A stretch of 13,018 nucleotides of DNA, taken from positions 1 to 13,018 of the forward strand of contig LT636179.1 in the NCBI GenBank assembly GCA_900128565.1, in the 5' to 3' direction. The translations under genes were made by a program, and so were the position numbers. The notes beneath the pieces are model-generated. The model searched no databases, was not told the DNA's origin, and saw only the letters and a list, made by a program, of their open reading frames with translations. Below, piece after piece: positions 7,044 through 13,018 of this stretch (position 1 is the stretch's first letter; each line of letters begins with the position of its first letter). Source of the DNA: Stramenopiles sp. TOSAG23-6. Its lineage: Eukaryota > Sar.

Positions 7044-8156
7044 ATGAAATCATACGGTATTATCTGTGCATTTATCGCATGCATGCGCGTCAACGTTGAA
7101 GCTTCCTTGACCGATGTCTATAATGAAGTCGTAAACAGTGTCGTTCATGGAGGAAACGACGAATTTCGTTTATCGGCATTAAGAACAACTTCAGACGNTC
7201 CTCCACCACCAAACATGGTACAGCCAGGAGGAATGCCTCCACAAGCATTTTCAACGCAAAATCCACCAAAACCTGCTGCAGGGCAACAAGAACAAATGCA
7301 AGCAGCACCTGTAGCAGCAACAGCAGCACCTACAGCAGCAACAACAGCAGCACCTGCAGCAGCAACAACAGCAGCACCACCAGCAGCGAAAGCAGCACCA
7401 GCAGCAACAACAGCAGCACCAGCAGCACCGAAAGCAGCAACAGCAGCAACAGCACCAGCACCAGCAACAGCAGCACCGGACACAGCAGCACCAGCAGCAC
7501 AACCAGCAGTAGGAGCAGCACAACCAGCAGCACCAGCAGTACCAGCAGCAGCAGCAAGATTCATGGGTATAACACAATCAGACGCAGCAGTACCAGCACC
7601 AGCACCAGGACCAGTACCAGCAGCAGGAACACCACCAGCAGCAGGAACACCACCAGCAACAGGAACACCACCAGCACAACCACCAGCAGCAGCACAACCA
7701 CCAGCAGCAGCAGGACAACCACCAGCAACAGCAACAACACCAGCACCAGCACCAGCAACAAACTATGTAACAGCAGCACCAGCAGCAGCAGGAGGAGACA
7801 CACCACCACCACCAACAGAATCACGTTTCATGGATATGATGCACTCAGCATCTCCACCAAAACAAGACAATTCCCCGCCTGTAAAGCAAAAACCTGATAC
7901 ATCACTTCAACCTCAACCGGCTTCACCTCAACAAAACAACCCTCCACTTCAACAAAACAACCCTCCACCTCAACAAAACAGTGCATCGTCGCCTACAAAC
8001 AATGTCGAAGCGGCACCAAATCAATCTGGCAACCATAACTTTCGTGGAACTCCAGATTATCTGAAAGCGATTGAGGAAGCAAAACAAAATGGAATGGAGT
8101 TCAACACCCAAAATCAGTTTGATTATTGGTATCAAAACAGGTCAGAGCAAAAATAA
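7044..8156 (+). CDS. Secreted Ala/Pro-rich repeat protein, member A of an EAS-T-VY family
   Basis: The product is 370 residues. The start MKSYGIICAFIACMRVNVEA is a signal peptide, followed by SLTDVYNEV. The front aligns with the protein at 8597-9100 (MKS, II, EAS, T, VY in register). Residues about 85-255 are almost only Ala, Pro, Thr and Gln, with (GTPPA) units near 195 and later QQNNPP units (about 293-310), so a mucin-like, disordered, possibly O-glycosylated region. A short motif RFM recurs 89 residues apart: RFMGITQS at 172 and RFMDMMHS at 261. The C-terminus is of normal composition: FRGTPDYLKAIEEAKQNGME and QFDYWYQNRSEQK. One codon holds an N (7198). Function is unknown. A surface or secreted role is inferred from the leader and composition. 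Confidence 0.75.
   Translation: MKSYGIICAFIACMRVNVEASLTDVYNEVVNSVVHGGNDEFRLSALRTTSDXPPPPNMVQPGGMPPQAFSTQNPPKPAAGQQEQMQAAPVAATAAPTAATTAAPAAATTAAPPAAKAAPAATTAAPAAPKAATAATAPAPATAAPDTAAPAAQPAVGAAQPAAPAVPAAAARFMGITQSDAAVPAPAPGPVPAAGTPPAAGTPPATGTPPAQPPAAAQPPAAAGQPPATATTPAPAPATNYVTAAPAAAGGDTPPPPTESRFMDMMHSASPPKQDNSPPVKQKPDTSLQPQPASPQQNNPPLQQNNPPPQQNSASSPTNNVEAAPNQSGNHNFRGTPDYLKAIEEAKQNGMEFNTQNQFDYWYQNRSEQK
7300..7795 (+). repeat. CAG/CCA trinucleotide-biased repetitive tract inside the Ala/Pro-rich gene
   Basis: Nearly every codon is GCA, CCA, ACA, CAA or GGA, so the plus strand is dominated by AGCAGC, CACCAG and similar units with very few T. The bias explains the long open frames of Ala/Cys/Leu composition on the other strand, which are not genes. 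Confidence 0.85.
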
Positions 8157-8596
8157 AAGGATGGAAGATGAAGTGTTGATGTAAAAGGAAGTCTGAATAT
8201 TTTATTTCTAAAAAATAAAAATGATATTGNATTGTGAATAGTATTGAAATAGTATGAATAATTTAAAAAAAAATACCAAATTTGAAAGAGTCACGTTATC
8301 ATTCTAATTTTAAACCTTTTTGATTTGTCTGAATCCAAAAAAAAGAATTGCTTTGTGTGTATATACCTAATTAATTTATTGATAAGTAAATTTTCTATGA
8401 GATTGTAGATTTTGTACGAAAAGGTAATGTAGAAAATTACCGGGTATCATTGAATCCGTTAAAATTAAATTTTTGCGTTACCAACGGGAAGGTATATACA
8501 GTATATATANTTCAAGTTACAACAACAGAATACATTCAATATTTCATTCATAATTGTAGTATAACGGCATATATATTTATTTACGGAGGTGATAAT
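8157..8596. other. Intergenic region, nothing recognised
   Basis: AT-rich sequence with single undetermined bases at 8230 and 8510. A purine stretch GGAGGT at 8585-8590 precedes the next ATG, but a bacterial-type ribosome site has no meaning here. The frame upstream of 8597 is open back to 8450, yet the signal peptide begins at the 8597 Met, so the longer start is unlikely. Confidence 0.5.
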
Positions 8597-9100
8597 ATGA
8601 AGTCATTTAGTATTATAAGCATATTAATGGCATATTTGAGTGTTCAAAGTGAGGCTTCTTTTACGAACGTGTATGATTTACTTTTGAAAAGCTTCATGAA
8701 CCAATCGTATGACTCTGTACCACTACAAACAAAATATTCAAACTCTTTAAGACCTGGGCAAGCTATTTTACAAAGCGTTACTCGTGATCCATCAAATAAA
8801 GATGCATTTCGTTTATTATCACAACGATCTAAACAGCCCACACAAAAGGAAGATAAATTACAATCTGACATTTCAGACAAAGAAAAATTCCAACGAAAAG
8901 CGCTACAGTTGGAGTTGGAGGAGGAAAAAGCAGCAAAACAATTAAAAACCGATTCAGCAAACAATGGATTGAATTTAGCTCAAGAGACCAACAAGTATCT
9001 TGTAATGCGTGGACAACTGAAAGCTGCTGAAGCAAATGCAACTGCTTCAAGTAACACTGTTGCTGCTTTACAAAATAACATGAGTGAACACGAAAAATGA
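8597..9100 (+). CDS. Secreted coiled-coil protein, member B of the EAS-T-VY family
   Basis: The product is 167 residues, starting MKSFSIISILMAYLSVQSEA, a signal peptide ending just before SFTNVYDLLLKSF. Its first 35 residues align without gaps with the Ala/Pro-rich protein at 7044-8156 (MKS..II, V..EAS.T.VY). Both then have an FRL segment (FRLLSQRS here at about 75). The rest differs: residues about 90-125 are a charged Glu/Lys/Gln helix (QLELEEEKAAKQL), probably coiled-coil, followed by an Ala/Asn-rich end with potential N-glycosylation sites (NAT, NMS). The two genes are adjacent and in the same orientation, as expected from tandem duplication followed by replacement of the mature region. 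Function is unknown. Confidence 0.72.
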   Translation: MKSFSIISILMAYLSVQSEASFTNVYDLLLKSFMNQSYDSVPLQTKYSNSLRPGQAILQSVTRDPSNKDAFRLLSQRSKQPTQKEDKLQSDISDKEKFQRKALQLELEEEKAAKQLKTDSANNGLNLAQETNKYLVMRGQLKAAEANATASSNTVAALQNNMSEHEK

Positions 9101-9339
9101 AGTGCACCTGCTGCAATTAATTAACCAACCAAAACAGATTTGTTTTGAACACACGTTCACGAAATACACAATTTATTGGATCTAATAAACAAATATGTTG
9201 ATCATCTCACAATTTATTGTTTTATTGTTTTATTATTATTGAAATACATTAATACATACAACGTGATTAATGAATGAATACACGGAGTTGGTTATATGTG
9301 ACTTTCTCTCAATGTCAAGTACATTATTTTCGCATATAA

Positions 9340-10017
9340 TTAATCGGATACAATTTCCCAATCGTTGGCTTCTACTTTACAATTTATCGGACGCCGAGGT
9401 GTGATTTCACCGAATGCATCAAATGACGTTTCTTTTCCTTGTTTTGTATTGTGTGTAGTAGTAGTAGACGTATTCACTTGTATTTGTGTCAAATCTTGTA
9501 ATTGTTTAAATTGTTGAATATTATTCTGAGTCTTATTTTGAACATTATTTTTATCATTATTCTGAAGATTTNTACGAATTTCATTNGTATTTTTTGATTC
9601 AATTGTACTAAAATCAATAGCAACACCATCAATAATCTCATCTGTTAATGTTGATATATTTGACATATTTGTATGTCCACTGGCACCTAATTCAACACTA
9701 TTGCTTGTATTAGGGTGAGGGTGAAGGTTTGGGTTACGTCGAGTTGTTTCAACTGGTAATGGAAAAGGGACTAAAAATGGATGGGAGAGTAATTCTTTCG
9801 CTGTTGGTCTATCTCCAGGATTTCTTTGAAAACATTTCTGAAGGAACTGTATTGGTAAAAAAATATATCATGAAATATTGTTTTGTTAGGTATACAATTT
9901 TCATACTNAANTTTTTTTTTNAAAAATNTTGAATAGGACATTTCAAACAATAAAGGTTAGGGTTAGAGTTAGGTACATCTTTGGCATCTATACTTAAATG
10001 ATTCGGTAGAGGAGGAC
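9340..10017 (-). CDS. Protein kinase (MAP3K/STE11-like), C-terminal end only, two exons
   Basis: The upstream exon (9977-10017) gives PPLPNHLSIDAKD. The last exon (9343-9846 plus stop at 9340-9342) continues FLQKCFQRNPGDRPTAKELL and SHPFL, which is kinase subdomain XI with its invariant Arg (GDRPTA). The style is that of MAP3K/STE-family kinases (PPxPxxLSxDAKDFLxKC). The remaining ~140 residues are a non-catalytic tail with Asn/Gln/Lys-rich low complexity (about 95-125) and an end FDAFGEITPRRP...DWEIVSD. The catalytic N-lobe and the HRD and DFG motifs are not in the window. Walking upstream meets an intron element (10018-10111) and then an exon of an unrelated Cys-rich gene in an incompatible phase. 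Two codons contain N. Confidence 0.8.
9847..9976 (-). other. Kinase intron, GT-AG, with telomere-like sequence at its donor
   Basis: The intron is 130 nt, placed by the kinase motif AKD|FLQKC. It begins GTACCTAACTCTAACCCTAA and ends CCAATACAG. It has the same branch-like TATACCTAAC and poly-pyrimidine layout as the GT...CAT introns, but a canonical AG end. Several bases are N. Confidence 0.8.
9955..9973. repeat. Short interstitial telomere-like repeat
   Basis: GGTTAGGGTTAGAGTTAGG on the plus strand, about three TTAGGG-like units, lying inside the kinase intron next to its donor site. Confidence 0.6.
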
Positions 10018-10111
10018 ATGTATTTTGGAAAAATATTTCAAAAAAAAAAAATGTTAGGTACAAAATTTCGTACGAAAAAATAATTCGAATTTGAAAAAAA
10101 ATTAATCATAC
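10018..10111 (-). other. Introner-like element between the Cys-rich and kinase exons
   Basis: It spans 94 nt on the minus strand, from exonic CAT, GTATGATTAATT to CCAAAATACAT. It carries the full palindrome TTTCGTACGAAA, TTTTGTACCTAAC and GAAATATTTTTCC. It is almost identical in its 3' half to the elements at 1-93 and 12028-12133. Whether it is spliced is unclear, because the flanking exons are in incompatible phases. Confidence 0.75.
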
Positions 10112-11273
10112 ATGTTTCTCCTTGTGATGTGAATGTCTTTTTTTATAGTACCAGTTTTGTGGCACTTCTTTTCCATGTTTTTTTTCGTTTGAATTGTAAT
10201 AGTCTCCATCATGTATTTTGGAAAAATATTTAAAAAAAAAAACTTTAAATTTGTTAGGTACAAAATTTTTATAAAAAAATAAATTCGATTTTTTTTTTTT
10301 TTTTTTTTTAATAAAACATACATAGATTTCTTTCTCAGACCACATATTTTCAACCCAGCCCTGAAATCCCAAAGGTTTGGGGTGATAATATCGTCCCCTG
10401 CAAGTCTGTGGTTCATTCCAAGCCATACTAGCAATGTATTGTGAAAAAATATTTAGTATTGTTGTAAAAAAAATCGTAAGGTACATATTTTTCTATAAAA
10501 AAAATTCAAATGTAAAAGTTAGGTACAAAATTTTCTATAAAAAAAATTCAAATTTAAAAGTTGAAAACGTACATACAATCTGTCCCACCATTTCCATCAG
10601 GAGACGTACATTTCTTAGAATTACAATATTCATAATTCTTTCCCCTTTTATCCTTATCTTTCTTGCAACATGTGTATGCTGAATGTTTCATTAAGTCCGG
10701 CAGAGGTCTTACTGTAAATCCGTTTTCACAAGTCTTAGGCTCATTCCAGTTGGGATGGGCACAACAGTCAGTTCCACCCTTTCCGTCTGGGCTTGTACAG
10801 GCATCAAAAGTACATTTTGGCCCCTTACAACATGTATAAAAGCAGCCGCGTAGCTCTTCATTGTATGTGCACTTCTTCTTTTGTTTCTCTTTTGCTGGTC
10901 TTGTCTTCACTTTGTAGCCTGATTTACACGTCTTTGCTTCTCCCCAACCCACTGACGCAATACAATCTGTCCCTCCCCTTCCATTTGGAGACGTACATGC
11001 TGATTCTGTACAATGTCGACCATCCNGTTTACAACAAGTATAAAAAATACTTGGTAATATCTCTACATCATATCCCTTTTTACAAGTTCTGGCTTCACCC
11101 CATTCTTTCGGCTTTGCACAGCAATCAGTACCAAAAAGACCATCAGTACTTGTGCAAGCTGAATTATCCCTTACTCCGTTTTTCTTACATGTATACCAAC
11201 AGCCATCCGATGATATTATGTCCGCGGATACCACTGAAATTATAGAAATGAATAATGATACTTTGTTATTCAT
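10106..11273 (-). CDS. Secreted protein of four Cys-rich repeats (three exons)
   Basis: Exons are 10573-11273, 10322-10433 and 10112-10210, and reading on into the next element gives V then TGA (10106-10108), about 305 residues. A signal peptide (MNNKVSLFISIISVVSA) is followed by four repeats starting near residues 25, 78, 144 and 200. Each has YTCCK or YTC, a variable basic stretch, ACTSPDGxGGTDC or close, a WxE(A/P)xTC block and GYxV. The fourth repeat is split by the first intron, exactly inside GTDC|IAS, and its match to repeat 2 (GTDCIAS, then W.E..TC) proves that splice. The tail (YYHPKPLGFQGWVENMW onward, then Tyr/His/Lys-rich) is unlike the repeats. Eight to nine Cys per repeat suggest an extracellular disulfide fold. 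I do not recognise the domain. One codon has an N (11026). Confidence 0.75.
10211..10321 (-). other. Intron 2 of the Cys-rich gene, GT...CAT
   Basis: The intron is 111 nt. It runs from GTATGTTTTATT with a long A-run and T-run to CCAAAATACAT, and includes TTTTGTACCTAAC. Removal joins EKEIY to DGDYYNSN in frame. Confidence 0.75.
10434..10572 (-). other. Intron 1 of the Cys-rich gene, GT...CAT, with internal 42-bp tandem duplication
   Basis: The intron is 139 nt. It runs from GTACGTTTTC to TTTTTTCACAATACAT. Two 42-bp units (10479-10520 and 10521-10562) each contain a TTTTTTTTATAGAAAA segment and a branch-like GTACCTAAC (second: GTACCTTAC). The duplication accounts for most of the extra length relative to the sister introns. 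Confidence 0.85.
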
Positions 11274-11598
11274 TTTCTTTGAAACAAATTCTTACCGGTT
11301 GTAGTTTACAAATAGAACAAATAGAACACCGACCTGTGTTTTGATTTGACAGAAAAAAAAATTCTTAGGAGATTTTTGGATTTGGATGAGATTTCGTGTT
11401 TCGAACTTTGTTCAAAGTCTTTGAAATTGAAATAGTGTTTTTCATTTCGACATCATCATCATCATCATGAATTGATCATCATCATTGTGAAAACTCTTGT
11501 GTGTTTTTATTTATTAAAAATTGTTGGAAATTCTCTAGATTCTTCATCACAATTACTCCTAAGCAAAGCAGAGTTTACATTCATTAATTTGAGCCATT
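11274..11598. promoter_or_regulatory. Divergent region between the Cys-rich and carboxylase genes
   Basis: No gene is visible. It contains a (CAT)6 microsatellite at 11451-11468 and a second short cluster ATCATCATCAT (about 11475-11485). A-runs and AT-rich spacers fill the rest. No promoter element is assignable. Confidence 0.4.
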
Positions 11599-12932
11599 AT
11601 GTTTCCGATTCGAAATGCTGCTTTGAATTTGCAAAGTGCTACTGCAAATAGATTGTATTGCACCTCTCGGTACTTTTCTTCTGCAGCCTCGAAGCGAGAC
11701 AAAAAAAAGTTATTCTCAAAGATTCTGATTGCCAACAGGGGCGAAATTAGTTGTCGTGTCATTGAAACGGCGCGCAAGTTAGGTATCAAAACTGTCGCAA
11801 TTTATTCTGAACCAGACGCAGATGCAAAACACGTGCTGATGGCGGATGAGAGTTCTTGTGTTGGTCCTGCTGCATCATCTGAAAGTTATTTAAACATCAA
11901 TCGTATTATGGAAGTTATCAAAGAAACAGGGGCCGATGCGGTCCACCCTGGTTATGGTTTTCTTTCTGAAAATGCTGAATTTGCTAAAGCCCTTGCTAAA
12001 GCTGGTGTTGAGTTTATCGGACCAAATGTACGTTTTATTTTTTTTTTAAACAAAAAATCGATTTTTTTTTCGTACGAAATTTTGTACCTAAGAAATTTAA
12101 GTTTTTTTTTTTGAATATTTTTCCAAAATACATGCCCACGGTATACTCTCCATGGGTGACAAAATTGAGAGTATGAGGATTGCCGAAAAAGCAGGTGTAA
12201 GTTGTGCTCCACGTTTCGATGGAGAATGTCCTACTGTTGAGCGTGCGATTGAAATAACAAAAGAGATTGGTGAAAAACTTGGGAATGATGGATGTATTTT
12301 GGAATGAATTTCTAATTTAAGTTTTTTTTTCGTACGAAATTTCGTACCTAACAATTTTTTTTAGATTTTTTTTGAAATATTTTTTCACAACACATATCCC
12401 ATTATAATGAAAGCTAGTGCTGGAGGAGGTGGTAAAGGCATGCGAGTCGCTTGGAATGAAAGTGAGCTTGTTGAAGGGTTTCATCTTGCACGTGAAGAAG
12501 CTGCTTCATCATTTGGAGATGACCGCATGCTGATACAACATTTTGTATGCCCAACGGATGGTAGACATATTGAAATTCAATTAATTGGTGATAAACATGG
12601 AAATTATGCTGCTTTTCCAGAACGGGAGTGTTCTCTTCAAAGACGCAATCAAAAAGTATTGGAAGAATGTATGTTTTTTTTTTTTTTCAATTTCGAATTT
12701 ATATTTCGTACGAAATTTTGTACCTAACAAAATTTTTTGAAAAATATTTTTTCACAATACATCTCCGTCTGTTTTGCTTACAAAAGAAACACGAAAAAAA
12801 ATGCAAGCACAAGCTGTTCAACTTGCAAAATCGGTGGGTTACTTTTCTGCTGGTACAGTAGAATTTTTATGTGATTATGACCAAAACTTTTACTTCCTTG
12901 AAATGAATACTCGATTGCAAGTGGAACACCCG
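11599..12932 (+). CDS. PCCA: Propionyl-CoA carboxylase alpha subunit, biotin carboxylase part (four exons, 3' partial)
   Basis: Exons are 11599-12027, 12134-12293, 12396-12668 and 12763-12932 (344 residues so far). The enzyme makes methylmalonyl-CoA in the mitochondrial matrix; this part carboxylates biotin with ATP and bicarbonate. Residues 1-35 ([20 protein letters not shown] and onward) look like a mitochondrial presequence. [20 protein letters not shown] (about 42-61) opens the biotin carboxylase N-domain. [10 protein letters not shown] and [18 protein letters not shown] follow. [15 protein letters not shown] is the ATP-grasp glycine loop, [13 protein letters not shown] and [14 protein letters not shown] follow, and [11 protein letters not shown] carries the catalytic residues. 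RRNQKVLEE favours PCCA over methylcrotonyl-CoA carboxylase. The biotin-carrier end lies beyond the window, where another donor (GTATG, 12933) begins. Three introns lack a 3' AG, yet the splices restore the protein exactly. Confidence 0.92.
12028..12133 (+). other. PCCA intron 1, introner-like, GT...CAT
   Basis: The intron is 106 nt, phase 0, between FIGPN and AHGILSMGD. It begins GTACGTTTTATT and ends CCAAAATACAT. It contains TTTCGTACGAAA and TTTTGTACCTAAG. Exonic AT precedes the GT and the element ends in AT. Confidence 0.93.
12294..12395 (+). other. PCCA intron 2, introner-like, GT...CAT
   Basis: The intron is 102 nt, phase 1, inside the Tyr codon of [14 protein letters not shown]. It begins GTATTTTGGAATG and ends TTTTTCACAACACAT. 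It contains TTTCGTACGAAA and TTTCGTACCTAAC. The in-frame TGA at 12305 excludes read-through. Confidence 0.92.
12669..12762 (+). other. PCCA intron 3, introner-like, GT...CAT
   Basis: The intron is 94 nt, phase 1, between QKVLEE and [10 protein letters not shown]. It begins GTATGTTTTTT and ends TTTTTTCACAATACAT. It contains TTTCGTACGAAA and TTTTGTACCTAAC. Confidence 0.93.
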
Positions 12933-12958
12933 GTATGTTCTTTACTTCAAATTTCACT

Positions 12959-13018
<60 letters not shown>
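12933..13018 (+). other. Start of PCCA intron 4, ending the window in a T-run
   Basis: GTATGTTCTTTAC follows the EHP of the conserved [11 protein letters not shown], where the family continues VTE. Unlike the other donors it is not preceded by AT. From 12959 the sequence is nearly pure T, so its type and 3' end are unknown. Confidence 0.65.

Noticed and set aside
7145-7824. Long Ala-, Cys- and Leu-rich frames on the minus strand
   Set aside because: They are by-products of the CAG/CCA repeat tract in the secreted Ala/Pro-rich gene, which has the signal peptide and family match.
8585-8599. GGAGGT before an ATG, like a bacterial ribosome site
   Set aside because: Spliced genes and mitochondrial presequences show a eukaryotic nuclear genome; the match is chance.
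10018-10572. U12-type AT-AC introns
   Set aside because: AT-AC cuts are possible by shifting the join two bases, but the ATATCCTT donor and TCCTTAAC branch motifs of U12 introns are absent; GTAYG and CTAAC fit the U2 type.
10793-11245. 150-codon open frame on the plus strand
   Set aside because: It is antisense to the Cys-rich gene, whose four aligned repeats prove the coding strand.
1-13018. Dinoflagellate spliced-leader acceptor or relic leader sequence
   Set aside because: No copy of the conserved leader end (TTTTGGCTCAAG) was seen on either strand, so this gives no support for a core dinoflagellate.
12959-13018. Poly-T run as a terminator or transposon tail
   Set aside because: It lies at the window edge inside an intron and may be an assembly or sequencing homopolymer.

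Overview
The window is AT-rich nuclear DNA from a protist. Several genes contain spliceosomal introns, three predicted products look mitochondrial (propionyl-CoA carboxylase alpha, an mS23-like ribosomal protein and a lone SRP54 M-domain protein), and four predicted products carry secretion signals. The genetic code looks standard: TAA and TGA both serve as stops and neither reads through inside a recognised gene. Genes sit on both strands and are closely spaced. No lineage marker is decisive. Mobile-looking introns plus small secreted gene families would fit a parasitic alveolate (syndinian or perkinsid-like), but that is an inference of low confidence.

Layout. 1-611 (+): the last exon of a TrmO-type tRNA methyltransferase, frameshifted. 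980-2661 (+): a DEAD-box RNA helicase with an RGG tail, its reading frame broken once. 2973-3620 (-): a Ser/Pro-rich secreted protein. 4031-4885 (-): a two-exon SRP54 M-domain-like protein with a probable mitochondrial leader, divergent from 5279-5845 (+), an mS23-like mitoribosomal protein. 6168-6692 (-): the N-terminal third of a second TrmO-like protein behind a membrane anchor. 7044-8156 and 8597-9100 (+): two secreted proteins that share an N-terminal family signature. 9340-10017 (-): the C-terminal end of a MAP3K/STE-type kinase. 10106-11273 (-): a secreted protein made of four Cys-rich repeats. 11599-12932 (+): the biotin carboxylase half of propionyl-CoA carboxylase alpha, continuing past the window.

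The most interesting signal is the introns. Eight, one partial, share one design: exonic AT followed by GTAYG or a close variant, a T-rich stretch often holding the palindrome TTTCGTACGAAA, a branch-like TACCTAAC, then GAAATATTTTTC and a terminal ATACAT or a close variant. Protein reading frames fix the joins, and in seven of these eight the intron lacks the usual 3' AG. The ends are inverted repeats, and the dinucleotide AT occurs on both sides, as a 2-bp target-site duplication would. This looks like a family of introner elements (mobile introns) spliced at GT-AT, or equivalently TG-CA or AT-AC, boundaries. A ninth intron of similar build, in the kinase gene, ends in a normal AG.

Several genes are broken or joined oddly (two TrmO pieces, the helicase frame break, the Cys-rich/kinase junction at an intron element). 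Together with scattered N bases and edges that fall in intron T-runs, this leaves room for assembly or amplification artefacts beside real gene decay.
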